The translations under genes were made by a program, and so were the position numbers. This document shows positions 11,404 to 20,221 of a stretch of 64,000 nt of DNA, one piece after another (within the stretch, counting starts at the first letter, position 1; the number at the start of each line of letters is the position of its first letter). Below the pieces are notes generated by a model. The model made no database searches. It saw only the letters and a list, made by a program, of their open reading frames with translations, and was not told the origin of the DNA. The DNA lies in assembly GCF_014193515.1 (NCBI RefSeq), contig NZ_BLXX01000013.1:62001-126000 (forward strand), given 5' to 3'. The stretch is from Geomonas silvestris. GTDB taxonomy: Bacteria > Desulfobacterota > Desulfuromonadia > Geobacterales > Geobacteraceae.

Positions 11404-12858
11404 CTACCTCGCCTCCAGTATCGCCACCAGGAATGCCCAGAACTTGCCGACGCTGTCGATGTAGATCTTCTCGTCGGGCGAATGCACCGCCTCGAGGGTG
11501 GGACCAAAGGAGATCATGTCGAGCCCCGGAACGCGCTCGCCAAGGATGCCGCACTCGAGACCGGCGTGCACCGCCTTCACCTTGAGCTCGCGATCGAAAA
11601 GCGCCCGGTAGCACCCCTGGGCGGTCTTCAGGATCGGCGAGTCGAGGTTCGGCTTCCAACCGGGATAGCCGTCGCTTTGCTGCACCTGCGCCCCCCCCAG
11701 CGTAAAGATCGCCGCGACGCTCTGCGCCACCTCGTCCAGACGGGTGGCGACGGAACTGCGCTGGCTGGTCACCAGGGTGATCTCGCTCGCGCCGGTTGCA
11801 ACCACGGAGACGTTACTCGAGGTCTCCACCAGCCCCGGGATGTCGCCGCTCATGCGGATGACGCCGCTGGGGAGGGCGGCGATGCTCTGACAGATGCGTT
11901 CCTGATCCTCCAGGCTCAAGACGCTGCCGGCCTGCGACGGGTCTGCCAGGATCATGGTCACGACGAGCTCGGGATCGACCGGCTGCAGTTCCGCTCTCGA
12001 CTCGGCCTCGAGCCGCGCCACCAGCGCCTGGGCCTCCTCGACCTGCTCCTTGGGGAGGTAGACGAGCCCCCGGCACTCACGCGGGATGGCGTTACGCATC
12101 TTCCCGCCGTCCAGGGCGGAGAGCCGCGCGCCGAGTTCCGCCAGCCGCAGCACCACCCGGTTCAGGGTCTTGATCGCGTTGCCGAGCCCCTTGTCGATGT
12201 CGAGCCCCGAATGCCCCCCCTTGAGCCCTTTCACCGCGAGCACCGCAGCGACACTCGCGGCCGGCGCCTCCTCGAGCCTGGGGCGCCAGGTGCCGATGCT
12301 GTCCCGGCCGCCGGCGCACCCGACGTAGACCGCCCCCTCCTCCTCGGAGTCCAGGTTCAAAAGGGTCCGGCTCTTGACCATCCCCGGGGTGAGGTTGAGC
12401 GCCCCGGTGAGTCCGATCTCCTCCTCCACGGTGAAGAGGAACTCGAGTGGGCCGTGCTTTACGTTGCGGTCGGCCAGGACCGCGAGACTCGCCGCCACCC
12501 CGACGCCGTTGTCGGCGCCCAGTGTGGTGCCGTTGGCCATGAGGACCGGACCGGAGCGCACCAGCTCGATGGGGTCCTGGAAGAAGTCGTGCACCTTGTC
12601 CTGGTTTTTCTCGCAGACCATGTCGAGGTGGGACTGCAGGCAGATCCCCGGCACCGTCTCGCGCCCGGGGGTGGCCGGTTTTCGGACCAGCACGTTGCCG
12701 CAGGCGTCCATCTCCGCCTCGAGGCCGAACTGTTCGGCGACCTGGAGGACGAAACGCGCAGCCTGCTGCTCGTGCCGGGAGGGACGCGGAATCCGCGACA
12801 GGGCGGCAAAGTAGTGCCAGAACAGCTTGGGCTGCAATCCTGCGATGGCGTTGGACAT
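11404..12858 (-). CDS. pepD: aminoacyl-histidine dipeptidase (M20 family)
   Basis: This cytoplasmic zinc dipeptidase of the PepD/carnosinase family hydrolyses Xaa-His and other dipeptides. At 484 residues it has the usual length. Metal-site signatures are LQSHLDMVCEK near residue 77, TLGADNGVGVA near 116 with the bridging Asp, and the catalytic pair in TVEEEIGLTGA near 144. A later DLDSEEEG-type segment and the C-terminal HAGLECG and SFGPT complete the M20 pattern. AGGAGACCCCC precedes the ATG at 12858. It stands alone, convergent with the small gene at 11163 and divergent from the kinase at 13049. Confidence 0.93.
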   Translation of the reverse strand: MSNAIAGLQPKLFWHYFAALSRIPRPSRHEQQAARFVLQVAEQFGLEAEMDACGNVLVRKPATPGRETVPGICLQSHLDMVCEKNQDKVHDFFQDPIELVRSGPVLMANGTTLGADNGVGVAASLAVLADRNVKHGPLEFLFTVEEEIGLTGALNLTPGMVKSRTLLNLDSEEEGAVYVGCAGGRDSIGTWRPRLEEAPAASVAAVLAVKGLKGGHSGLDIDKGLGNAIKTLNRVVLRLAELGARLSALDGGKMRNAIPRECRGLVYLPKEQVEEAQALVARLEAESRAELQPVDPELVVTMILADPSQAGSVLSLEDQERICQSIAALPSGVIRMSGDIPGLVETSSNVSVVATGASEITLVTSQRSSVATRLDEVAQSVAAIFTLGGAQVQQSDGYPGWKPNLDSPILKTAQGCYRALFDRELKVKAVHAGLECGILGERVPGLDMISFGPTLEAVHSPDEKIYIDSVGKFWAFLVAILEAR

Positions 12859-12897
12859 GGGGGTCTCCTGTAAGGTCCTGGTGTAAAAAATGGCCGG

Positions 12898-12972
12898 CTC
12901 GCCCCTCGCAGCGCCGGGGGGCGAGCGACAGGGGGATGAGACGCGGCTCTAAAAGATACACCAAGAGCCGCG
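12898..12972. other. two inverted repeats between divergent genes
   Basis: GCTCGCCCC at 12898 pairs with GGGGCGAGC ending near 12926. CGCGGCTCT at 12942-12950 pairs with AGAGCCGCG at 12964-12972. Each 9-bp stem is perfect. There is no T-tract, so neither is a clear terminator. They could be operators or REP-like palindromes. Confidence 0.5.
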
Positions 12973-13048
12973 CGAAGAAAAGCCTGCGCACGCCCCTGCG
13001 GCCGGACAAACTAAACACTTGTCATCCGGATGCCGAAGAGGTATGAAG

Positions 13049-15577
13049 ATGCATCTTTCCAAAACGCGCGAGATCGCTACCTTGAATCGAGCCTCCCAAA
13101 ACCACGACGCCCGCCCCTCCCGGCAATCCCGGCCGTTACGCAGCGTCCGCTCTGCGACCGTCGGAGCGCTTTTGGTTGCCCTCTCGTTCAGCGGCGGCTC
13201 GATGTGGCTCTTCGAGAGCAAGCGCATCCAGAACCAGCGCCAGTCGGTCACCGAACTCGCCGGCCAAACCTCCTTCGAAATCCAGGAACACCTGAACCGC
13301 TCCCTCTCCGCGACCTACGCGCTTGCCGCGGTGATCCGCCAGGAAAACGGCAACCTGACCAACTTCCAGCAACTCGCCCGGGAGATGCTGCAGCTCTACC
13401 CCGGGGTGAGCGCGCTCATGATCGCCCCCCAGGGGGTGATCTCCCAGGTGGTGCCGATCCAGGGAAACGAGCGGGCGGTGGGACACAACATCCTCACCGA
13501 CCCGAAGCGCAACAAGGAGGCCCTGCTCGCCCTATATACCCGCCGGCTCACCCTGGCCGGGCCCTTCCGGCTGATCCAGGGGGGCGAGGCCGTGGTGGGG
13601 CGGCTGCCGGTCTACCTGCACGACGCCCGCGGCGAACAGGAGTTCTGGGGCTTCAGCATCGCGCTGATCCGGATCCCGGTCTTTTTGAAGGAGGTCGGCA
13701 TCAAGCAGATCGCCGGCACTCCCTGCAATTTCGAGATCTCGCGGCTCGACCCCGACCAGGGGGGCCGGGTCACCTTCTTCAGGGCCGGCGCGGCCCTTTC
13801 GCACCCCATCAACCAGAAGATCGAGATCCCCAACGGTGAGTGGAGACTGTCGGTGGAGCCGGTCGGGGGGTGGTACCAGCCCCGGGTGATCGCGGCCGAG
13901 GTCGCCGTGGTGCTCCTGTTCAGCGGCCTGGTGGCCCTGGCCGTGCACCGGCTGGCCCGGCAGCCTTTGCTCATGCAGCAGATGGTTGACGAGCGAACCC
14001 GGGAGCTCTCCGAGACGAACCTCGCCCTGAAGGCGGAGGTGAAGGACCGCGAGCTGGCCCAGGAGGCGCTGGTAGCCTCCGAGCACAAGCTGCGCTCGAT
14101 CTGCGCCGCACTCACCGACGCCATCCTGATCATCAACTCGCAGGGGCGCTACCTGGAGATCGCCAGCACCAGTTCGGGCCGGCTCTACCGCCCCGCCTCC
14201 ATGGTCGGGAAAACCGTCTTCGAGATCTTCACCCCGGAACAGGCGGACTTCTTCCTGACCACGATCCGCGAGGCGCTCGCGACCGGGAAGACCGTGCCGG
14301 TCGACTACTCGCTGGAGATCGCCGGGGAGGAGGTCTGGTTCGCGGCCAACGTCTCGCCGCTGAGCGCCGATACCGTGGTCTGGGCGGCCCAGGACGTCAC
14401 CGAGCGCAAGATGGCCGAGGCGGAGCAGCACAGGCTGGAAGAGCAGCTCCTGCATGCCCAGAAACTGGAGAGCCTGGGGGTCCTGGCGGGTGGGATCGCC
14501 CACGACTTCAACAACATCCTGATGGCCATCATCGGCAACGCGGACCTCGCCCTGATGCGCGTCGGCGAGACCTCGCCGGCTGCCAAGAACCTGCAGCAGA
14601 TCGAGCAGGCGGCGGCCCGGGCCGCGGACCTGACCCGGCAGATGCTGGCCTACTCGGGGCGCGGCAAGTTCGTGGTCGAGGCGGTGGATATAAACCGCCT
14701 GTTGACCGAGATGCTGCACCTGCTCGAGGTCTCCATCTCGAAGAAGGCCCGGCTGTGCCTGGAACTGGCCGGGAACCTCCCCCCGATCGAGGTGGACGTG
14801 ACCCAACTGCACCAGGTGGTGATGAACCTGGTCATCAACGCCTCCGAGGCGATCGGCGAGAAAAGCGGCGAGATCGTCGTGAAGACCGGCCTGCTTCCGG
14901 CCGAGCATCCGTCGCTTAAGGAAGGGTGGCTCGCCGAGAACCTGGTGCCGGGTCCCTGCGTCTTCCTCGAGGTGAGCGATACCGGTTGTGGCATGGACCC
15001 CGAGACCCTGGCCAGGATCTTCGACCCCTTCTTCACCACCAAGTTCACCGGGCGCGGCCTGGGAATGGCGGCGGTCCTGGGGATCGTGCGCGGCCACCAC
15101 GGCGCCATCAAGGTGGTGAGCGAGCCCGGCGGGGGGAGCCTCTTCAGGGTGGTGCTGCCGGCCTGCGCGAAGCAGGTCGGGGCGGAGGCCCCGGAAGCGG
15201 CGGACCAGGAGTGGCGCGGTACGGGGAAGGTGCTCTTGGTGGACGACGAGGAGGCGGTACGCAAGGTGGCGGGGGAGATGCTGGAAGAGTTGGGGTTTAT
15301 CCCGGTACTCGCCCCGGACGGCCGGGAGGCCTTGGAGCGCTACGGTTGCGAGGCCGGGCTGCGCTGCGTGATATTGGACCTGACCATGCCCCAGATGAGC
15401 GGCGAGGAGTGTTTCCAGGAGTTGCGCCGGCTGGACCCGGCTCTACCGGTCTTTCTCTCGAGCGGCTACAGCGAGCAGGAGATAGCGCCGCGTTTCTCGG
15501 GGTGCGGCCTGGCGGGCTTCATCCAGAAACCGTACACCCTGACGGCGCTCAGGGCGCAGCTTAGGAAGCTTGGGTGA
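13049..15577 (+). CDS. hybrid sensor histidine kinase (CHASE-PAS-HK-REC)
   Basis: This is an 842-residue membrane sensor kinase. After an Arg-rich N-terminus, a membrane segment (about residues 40-58) leads to an extracytoplasmic CHASE-type domain, seen in the [11 protein letters not shown] and [10 protein letters not shown] patterns. A second membrane segment lies near 290-307. A PAS domain follows at about 350-455. The H-box [11 protein letters not shown] has His near 485. The ATP-binding region shows [19 protein letters not shown] and [11 protein letters not shown]. The receiver has Asp near 777 in [11 protein letters not shown] prefer the ATG at 13049, 7 nt after AGAGG; ATG 13043 is too close to it. 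There is no partner regulator nearby. Confidence 0.88.
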   Translation: MHLSKTREIATLNRASQNHDARPSRQSRPLRSVRSATVGALLVALSFSGGSMWLFESKRIQNQRQSVTELAGQTSFEIQEHLNRSLSATYALAAVIRQENGNLTNFQQLAREMLQLYPGVSALMIAPQGVISQVVPIQGNERAVGHNILTDPKRNKEALLALYTRRLTLAGPFRLIQGGEAVVGRLPVYLHDARGEQEFWGFSIALIRIPVFLKEVGIKQIAGTPCNFEISRLDPDQGGRVTFFRAGAALSHPINQKIEIPNGEWRLSVEPVGGWYQPRVIAAEVAVVLLFSGLVALAVHRLARQPLLMQQMVDERTRELSETNLALKAEVKDRELAQEALVASEHKLRSICAALTDAILIINSQGRYLEIASTSSGRLYRPASMVGKTVFEIFTPEQADFFLTTIREALATGKTVPVDYSLEIAGEEVWFAANVSPLSADTVVWAAQDVTERKMAEAEQHRLEEQLLHAQKLESLGVLAGGIAHDFNNILMAIIGNADLALMRVGETSPAAKNLQQIEQAAARAADLTRQMLAYSGRGKFVVEAVDINRLLTEMLHLLEVSISKKARLCLELAGNLPPIEVDVTQLHQVVMNLVINASEAIGEKSGEIVVKTGLLPAEHPSLKEGWLAENLVPGPCVFLEVSDTGCGMDPETLARIFDPFFTTKFTGRGLGMAAVLGIVRGHHGAIKVVSEPGGGSLFRVVLPACAKQVGAEAPEAADQEWRGTGKVLLVDDEEAVRKVAGEMLEELGFIPVLAPDGREALERYGCEAGLRCVILDLTMPQMSGEECFQELRRLDPALPVFLSSGYSEQEIAPRFSGCGLAGFIQKPYTLTALRAQLRKLG

Positions 15578-15632
15578 GGGAGGGGCGGGCCCACGCTCCT
15601 TCGTGTGAACGCGCCAAAAGCGAGCCAAGATT

Positions 15633-15670
15633 CAACGTAACCTAGAACGTAGAACTTAGCACATAGAACG
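15633..15670. repeat. 7-bp tandem repeat family C (CTAGAAC type)
   Basis: It reads CCTAGAACGTAGAACTTAG and then ACATAGAACG. It is the reverse-complement orientation of the array at 16186-16239, so the two bracket greB in inverted orientation. Confidence 0.7.
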
Positions 15671-15679
15671 GCATCCGGT

Positions 15680-16153
15680 TTACTTGGGCCTCGTGGAGCT
15701 GATGTCCAGGATGGTCACCACCAGGTCGCCGGCCGGGCGGCGGATGGTCACTTCGTCATCCACCTTCTTCCCCACGAGGGCCTTCCCCACCGGAGAATCC
15801 ACGCTGATCCTGCCGGCACTCACGTCGAACTCGTCCGGCCCCACCAACTGGTAGCAACGCTCCTCCCCTTCCTCGTCCTCGTAGCTCACCCAGCAACCAA
15901 AACTCACCGAGGCCGGGTTGAGCGGCGGGTAGACGACCTTGAGCACCTTGAGCCGGTCCCCCAAGTGCTTCAGCTCCCGGTCGATCTCGCGCAGGCGCTT
16001 CTTCGAATAGATGTACTCCGCGTTCTCGGAACGATCCCCTTCGGCGGCCGCGTCGGCCATATTCTTCACCATGTGCGGGCGCTCTTTTTCCCACAGATAG
16101 TCGTAACGCTCCTGGAGGCGTCTGCGCCCCTCAGCGCTGATCATGTTGGTCAT
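15680..16153 (-). CDS. greB: transcription elongation factor GreB
   Basis: It binds the secondary channel of RNA polymerase and stimulates cleavage of backtracked RNA. At 157 residues it has normal length. The N-terminal coiled coil carries the tip acidic residues in EGDRSENAEYIYSKKRLREI, which is the GreB-type rather than GreA-type sequence. The C-terminal FKBP-like domain contains VSYEDEEGEE and SPVGKALVGKKVDDEV. GAGGAG lies 8 nt before the ATG at 16153. The gene is monocistronic and bracketed by inverted family C heptamer repeats. Confidence 0.93.
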   Translation of the reverse strand: MTNMISAEGRRRLQERYDYLWEKERPHMVKNMADAAAEGDRSENAEYIYSKKRLREIDRELKHLGDRLKVLKVVYPPLNPASVSFGCWVSYEDEEGEERCYQLVGPDEFDVSAGRISVDSPVGKALVGKKVDDEVTIRRPAGDLVVTILDISSTRPK

Positions 16154-16185
16154 GGCTGATACTCCTCGGTGTCGAAAACTGCTTT

Positions 16186-16239
16186 AGTTCTACGTTCTAG
16201 GTTCTACGTTCTAGGTTCCAGGTTCCAGGTTCCAGGTTG
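16186..16239. repeat. 7-bp tandem repeat family C (TTCTAGG/TTCCAGG)
   Basis: TTCTACG, TTCTAGG, TTCTACG, TTCTAGG, then three TTCCAGG copies follow one another at exact 7-bp spacing. This is the cleanest array of this family in the window. Confidence 0.85.
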
Positions 16240-16272
16240 AAAATTGTGGTACGCGGCATTGGCCTGAAACGA

Positions 16273-16315
16273 AAGACGCGCAAATACCGGCGCTCTACCG
16301 GAAATCACGCGTCTT
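16273..16315 (-). terminator. hairpin, possible terminator of the 16368 gene
   Basis: An 8-bp stem, AAGACGCG with CGCGTCTT, encloses a smaller CCGG/CCGG hairpin. On the minus strand it is followed by TTTCGTTTC, a weak T-tract. It lies between the exported-protein gene and greB, both read leftward. Confidence 0.4.
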
Positions 16316-16367
16316 AAGGGTCCCGCTCACGTTGTCACAGGGGCTGCCGGACAGCGCCCTGCCGGCG

Positions 16368-16982
16368 TTACTGCAGTGAAGGGGGCTCCTCGGGCGGGGC
16401 CGGAGCGGCCGGAACCTGGGGGGCCGCCGGGACCGCCGGGGCGGCCGGCACTGCGGGAGCCGCGGGTTCCTCGGGTGCTGCGGGAGCAGTCGGGACCGGC
16501 GGAGCGGCCGGCGGCTCCGCCGGTGCCGCTATCGAGGGGAGCGCAGCGCGTTCCTGCTCCTCTTCCTGCTCCCCCTGGTCCTGGCAGATCTCCTCCTGGG
16601 CCAGTTCGAGCACCGACTCGGGCGGTACCGGCTCGTAAACCGGCTCGTGCTCGGGAACGACCTTGCTGAGTTCCCGGCGGTTCTTGTCGAACAGGATGGT
16701 CCCCCGAATCCGGTAGCTGGAAACGGCGCAGTCCAGCTCGTAGCTGGTGAACATGTAAGAGACGTTGCTCTGGTTGTACTCCCTGCGGAAGTAGTCCCGG
16801 TCCTTGGCGACCGCCTTGACCCAGAAGATGTACACGTTGTCCGGCAAGGCGATGATCGACTTCTGATCGAGGTAGTACCTAAGCTCCTGATCCTCCGCGA
16901 AGTTGCTCCAGCGCTCGGCACAAAGAGCGGTACCGCACCAAGCAAGAAGCACAAACGCTGCGAGTGTTATCCTGGCGGCCAT
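16368..16982 (-). CDS. exported adhesin-E-like protein with Pro/Ala-rich tail
   Basis: This 204-residue protein has a signal peptide (MAARITLAAFVLLAWCGTALC) likely cut before AERW. The mature part (residues 22-125) resembles the surface-adhesin protein E family: W-S near the start, a YYLDQKSI motif, a VYIFWVKAVAKD strand and a Cys in the ELDCAVSSYRIRG segment. The tail from about residue 145 is low complexity, rich in Pro, Ala, Val and Glu, and probably disordered. The ATG at 16982 is chosen because GGAGGGAACC precedes it and the signal peptide starts there; the longer open frame to 17129 adds nothing recognisable. The adhesin role itself is unproven here. Confidence 0.75.
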   Translation of the reverse strand: MAARITLAAFVLLAWCGTALCAERWSNFAEDQELRYYLDQKSIIALPDNVYIFWVKAVAKDRDYFRREYNQSNVSYMFTSYELDCAVSSYRIRGTILFDKNRRELSKVVPEHEPVYEPVPPESVLELAQEEICQDQGEQEEEQERAALPSIAAPAEPPAAPPVPTAPAAPEEPAAPAVPAAPAVPAAPQVPAAPAPPEEPPSLQ

Positions 16983-17149
16983 GGTTCCCTCCGGACCTGC
17001 AGAATTAAAGACGATCATCGCACCGGCACGACGTCGCCATGATAGACGAGTTTTTCCGGCGATGCAACGGTTGGTACGGAGGGGAGCCTTCATTGCCACG
17101 GCGTCGAATCTCCTGTCGTACTTTGGCAAGGTTCATCCGTGTTTTGGGA

Positions 17150-17275
17150 ACCACATCCCCCCCTCCCTTGACGGGAGGGGGCCGGGGGGTGGGTGAAGCT
17201 GCCATCCAGGATGCCGCGGCACCTTCCCCCTCACCCTCACCCTCCCGCAGGGGAGAAGGGACCCCAGGTGGACGG
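17150..17275. repeat. REP-like family B, composite copy
   Basis: It contains CCCCCTCCCTTGACGGGAGG (hairpin), then GAAGCTGCCATCC with a diverged partner GCGGCACCTTC, then CCCTCCCGCAGGGGAG (hairpin). It fills most of the 397-nt gap between the PilZ gene and the adhesin-like gene. I see no gene in that gap. Confidence 0.7.
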
Positions 17276-17379
17276 TTTCCCGGTATTCCCGATGAACCTT
17301 CCCAGACGGGGGACGCGCTGCACCCGGGGCACTTCGGGAAGACGTGCGGCAGGTCCCCGTGGCACCCGTTCAGAGGAAG

Positions 17380-18390
17380 TTACCGGTCCTCGTGCCGGTA
17401 CTGCTTGATGGAGCGCTCGTAGGTCTTCTTGATTTCGTTGGGGTTCCCGGCCGCGCGGAAGTTGATCAGGTAGCGGACCAGGTAGAAGGTGACGATCAGC
17501 ACCAGAAGCGACCAGAGGATCCGGTTCAGGATCTGCTGCCGGGTGAGGGGCTCGGGGGCCGGCACCTCGTCGGAGATCTCGTGGACCCGCAGCTCGGCGA
17601 GCTTGCGCAGGTGGGCTATCTGGGTCACCGAGATGTGCCGGAAGATCAGGTCGCGGTCCCGCTCGTCCAGCAACACGAAGCGCACACCGGTGGGATAGTA
17701 GGCGACGCCGTCCTTCTGGCTGGGGGGCATCACGTGCACCACCTCGACCACCGTCTGGACCCGGCGCAGCGGGCGCATCGGGAGGTGCAACTCCAGGCAG
17801 ACCAGGCGCTCAGGCGCCAGCGGCCCGGGAAACCGCAGCAGCACCCCGCCGCCCCCCAGGTTGATCTCGGACCAGGGGAGATCCTGCCACTCGAGCTCGA
17901 GGAAGGGGCGGTAGCGCGCCTGGTGGGCGGCGATCACCACCTGGTCGTACCCCTGGAACTTCATGTGTTCCAGGTCCCGGCGCTGCTTCCAGTCGTTCTC
18001 GATCTCCTGGCGGTCCACCACGGGGAGCAGCGCGTACTTGATACGCATGTTGAGTTCGAGGCGGAAAAACTGGCGCCGCTCCCTCAGGGTAAAACTGCCG
18101 AAAAGCTGGACCTTGAGGACCCGCCCCCCCTGGCGCTCGACCACGATCGCCGAGCAGGTGTAAACCTCCTTCTTCACCCAGATGCTGACGTCCAGGATGA
18201 AGCCGAGGTCGATGCGCACGTTGGCCGGCAGGACGTCGCGCGAGATCTGCACCCAGAGCTCGTCCTCGCGCCCCTCCTGGATGATCGCCCAGTCCCGGAA
18301 CACGCCGCCGCCGGAGAGGGGAATGCCGATCTCGATGCGCATGCCGCTACGCAGGTACTCCCGATATGCCGAGTAGTGGTCTTCTTGCAT
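17380..18390 (-). CDS. PilZ-domain membrane protein (YcgR-like)
   Basis: This 336-residue protein is a likely cyclic di-GMP effector. An N-terminal YcgR-type domain (residues 1-100) leads to the PilZ RxxxR box in RERRQFFRLELNMR near 106-119. The second PilZ box reads EINLGGGGVLL near 172, where the usual D/NxSxxG has Gly in place of Ser. A C-terminal membrane helix (ILWSLLVLIVTFYLVRYLI) near residues 290-308 is followed by a basic tail. The degenerate second box may weaken or abolish ligand binding. The ATG at 18390 gives a full-length N-domain. No flagellar or pilus gene lies nearby. Confidence 0.82.
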   Translation of the reverse strand: MQEDHYSAYREYLRSGMRIEIGIPLSGGGVFRDWAIIQEGREDELWVQISRDVLPANVRIDLGFILDVSIWVKKEVYTCSAIVVERQGGRVLKVQLFGSFTLRERRQFFRLELNMRIKYALLPVVDRQEIENDWKQRRDLEHMKFQGYDQVVIAAHQARYRPFLELEWQDLPWSEINLGGGGVLLRFPGPLAPERLVCLELHLPMRPLRRVQTVVEVVHVMPPSQKDGVAYYPTGVRFVLLDERDRDLIFRHISVTQIAHLRKLAELRVHEISDEVPAPEPLTRQQILNRILWSLLVLIVTFYLVRYLINFRAAGNPNEIKKTYERSIKQYRHEDR

Positions 18391-18512
18391 GTTCCGGTTT
18401 TCTCGCTCCCTGGCCCTTTAATTTGCTTACACATTAAACTGCAAACCGTGCGTTTTGCAAGGTTTACAGAAAATTTCCCGGTGTTAACCGAGACTTACCC
18501 AGGCCCCTGCGC

Positions 18513-18540
18513 TTGACAACGGCGCCTGCTATGCTATGAA
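18513..18540 (+). promoter_or_regulatory. sigma70-like promoter for the triheme cytochrome
   Basis: Consensus TTGACA at 18513-18518 and TATGAA at 18535-18540 are separated by 16 bp. The cytochrome ATG is 40 nt downstream. Confidence 0.55.
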
Positions 18541-18579
18541 AAAAGACGTTTATTAATGCCAGCAGCAAAAGGGAGAGGT

Positions 18580-18885
18580 ATGAAAAAGGCAGCTTTGGCA
18601 GCGATTCTGGCAGTGGCGTTCGCGGCGGTCCAGGCCTACGCGGTTCCGGCAAGCAAGAGCGTGGAGTGGAACACCTCGATGGGAAAGGTGGTCTTCAAGG
18701 GTAAGGACCACGCCGGCGAGGGGATCAAGTGCTCCGAGTGCCACCCGAAGATCTTCCCGATGAAGCACCCCGGTGCCGAGATGAAGATGGCCGACATCAA
18801 CGCCGGCAAGTACTGCGGCGTGTGTCACAACGGCAAGCGGGCCTTCAAACCGGCCGGCAACTGCGCCAAGTGCCACAAGAAGTAA
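18580..18885 (+). CDS. periplasmic triheme cytochrome c (c7-type)
   Basis: The 101-residue precursor has a clear signal peptide (MKKAALAAILAVAFAAVQAYA, cut before VPAS). The mature part, about 80 residues, carries three CxxCH heme sites: CSECH at 51-55, CGVCH at 79-83 and CAKCH at 95-99. Spare histidines in DHAGEG and KHPGAE can act as distal ligands. The spacing and the ending NGKRAFKPAGNCAKCHKK fit the c7-type triheme proteins that shuttle electrons across the periplasm in Geobacter relatives. GAGAGGT precedes the ATG at 18580; an in-frame ATG at 18556 lacks these features. It has its own promoter. Confidence 0.93.
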   Translation: MKKAALAAILAVAFAAVQAYAVPASKSVEWNTSMGKVVFKGKDHAGEGIKCSECHPKIFPMKHPGAEMKMADINAGKYCGVCHNGKRAFKPAGNCAKCHKK

Positions 18886-18886
18886 G

Positions 18887-19408
18887 CTAGAAGTTGAAGA
18901 TCAAGCCGATCGCGGCTGCTCCAAGTATCGCGGCCATGGGTGCCAGGGTCGTGAACTGGAGCACCGCGAACCCGGCGACGAGCAGGATGAAGTCGCGCGG
19001 CTGGGAGAGCGAGGTCCTCCCGAGGTTGTAGGCCGCCGCGAAGACGAGCCCCACCACCGCGGGGAGCACCCCGTCCAGCAGGTCCTTCATGGTGTCGATG
19101 CGGCGAAACCTCTCGTAGCGGCTGGAGAGAAAGAGCATGAGCGCGGTGCAGGGGAGAAAGATGCAGGCGGTGGCGACCAGGGCGCCCAGGAAGCCGGCGC
19201 ACTTGAACCCCGCAAAGGTGGCCAGCATGGCGAGCGGTCCCGGGGTGAGCTGGGAAAGTGCCACGCCGTCCAGGAATTCCCTCAGGGTGAGCCAGTGCAG
19301 TTCATCCACCATGATCCGGTGCAAAAGCGGGATCAGCACGTAGCCTCCCCCCACGAATACCACCCCTATCTTGAGAAAGAGCCAGGCAAGTTTGAGAAGC
19401 GCCGTCAT
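18887..19408 (-). CDS. chrA: chromate transporter, second half (CHR domain)
   Basis: This 173-residue integral membrane protein is one of the two short CHR proteins that together match full-length ChrA. Family signatures are FLKIGVVFVGGGYVLIPLL and the following GVALSQLTPGPLA. Five or six membrane helices are visible. I start it at the ATG at 19408, after AAGGAGGCGCTC; it overlaps the upstream gene by four bases (ATGA), indicating translational coupling. The pair should export chromate or a related oxyanion by proton exchange; the true substrate cannot be read from sequence. Confidence 0.87.
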   Translation of the reverse strand: MTALLKLAWLFLKIGVVFVGGGYVLIPLLHRIMVDELHWLTLREFLDGVALSQLTPGPLAMLATFAGFKCAGFLGALVATACIFLPCTALMLFLSSRYERFRRIDTMKDLLDGVLPAVVGLVFAAAYNLGRTSLSQPRDFILLVAGFAVLQFTTLAPMAAILGAAAIGLIFNF

Positions 19409-19971
19409 GAGCGCCTCCTTCCCGAGCGCCACCCCTTGAAGAGCCCCCAGCACCCCGCTGCCAGCAGCACGCTCAAGGCCCCCAGGTGAAAAAACGCCGA
19501 AGCGGCAAAGGCACCGGCCATCAAAAGCGCGTTTTCCGGGGTGCGCCCCCGGTGGCGCATCATGCCGACCCCGGCGACCAGGATGAGGGCGATCACCACC
19601 GGGTTGGAGCCCGCCAGGGCGGAGTTGAGCTGCGGCAGGTGGTGGAAGCGGAAGTACAAAAACCCGAGCAGGCTCACCAGCAGAAATGAGGGGGCGATGA
19701 ACGAGGTAGAGGCGACGATCCCGCCCGGGATACCGCGCAGGTAGTAGCCGACGAAGGTGGTGATGTTGAGGGAAAAGGGGCCGAGGATCTGCCCGAAGGC
19801 GATGCCGTGCAGGAACTCGTCGTGCTCGATCCAGCGTTTCTCCTGGACGCAGCGGCGCTCCACCAGGGCGACGATGGCCATGCCGCCGCCGAAACCGGTG
19901 GCCCCGATCAGGAAGAAGGTGGCGGCGAGTTCCGCGAGGGAAACTTTTGGCGTGCCGGGTTCGCAGGTCAT
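19405..19971 (-). CDS. chrA: chromate transporter, first half (CHR domain)
   Basis: This 188-residue membrane protein is the upstream member of a short-chain CHR pair. FFLIGATGFGGGMAIVALVER and the GIAFGQILGPFSLNI segment correspond to the N-terminal ChrA half. The predicted topology of five or six helices ends in an Arg-rich cytoplasmic tail. Its stop overlaps the start of the second half by four bases. The ATG at 19971 begins MTCEPGTPKVSLAELAATF; an Arg/Lys-free start is unusual but acceptable. A heterodimer with the 18887-19408 product is expected. Confidence 0.87.
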   Translation of the reverse strand: MTCEPGTPKVSLAELAATFFLIGATGFGGGMAIVALVERRCVQEKRWIEHDEFLHGIAFGQILGPFSLNITTFVGYYLRGIPGGIVASTSFIAPSFLLVSLLGFLYFRFHHLPQLNSALAGSNPVVIALILVAGVGMMRHRGRTPENALLMAGAFAASAFFHLGALSVLLAAGCWGLFKGWRSGRRRS

Positions 19972-20060
19972 GCCGGTTTTATACAGGAGCGGGGAGCCGG
20001 GAGCAAGGAGAAAGGGGAAAGATTTCTGTTGCCCAACGGGGGCAAAACCACTAAAAAGAC

Positions 20061-20205
20061 AGTTCTAGGTTCTATGTTCTAGGTGCTACGTTCCAGGCTC
20101 CAGGTTGTCCGGTCAAGCGACCTACAAACCCGCGCGTAGCCGGCGTAGGTTTTCACACACCAATCTGTTATCAACGTAGAACTTAGAACATAGAACGTAG
20201 AACTG
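20061..20205. repeat. inverted pair of family C heptamer arrays
   Basis: AGTTCTAGGTTCTATGTTCT at 20061 onward and AACGTAGAACTTAGAACATA with following AGAACG at 20173-20205 are inverted arms about 65 bp apart. The spacer (about 20108-20172) holds no gene. The arms could pair in RNA. The array ends 17 nt before the molybdopterin oxidoreductase start. Confidence 0.7.
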
Positions 20206-20221
20206 TTTTTCAGGAGAAGAT

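Noticed and set aside
9114-11507. 797-codon minus-strand open frame
   Set aside because: Antisense to the radical SAM gene and crosses a dispersed repeat; no protein family pattern.
20108-20172. Small RNA gene between the inverted heptamer arms
   Set aside because: No promoter or terminator is visible and the arms belong to a dispersed repeat family.
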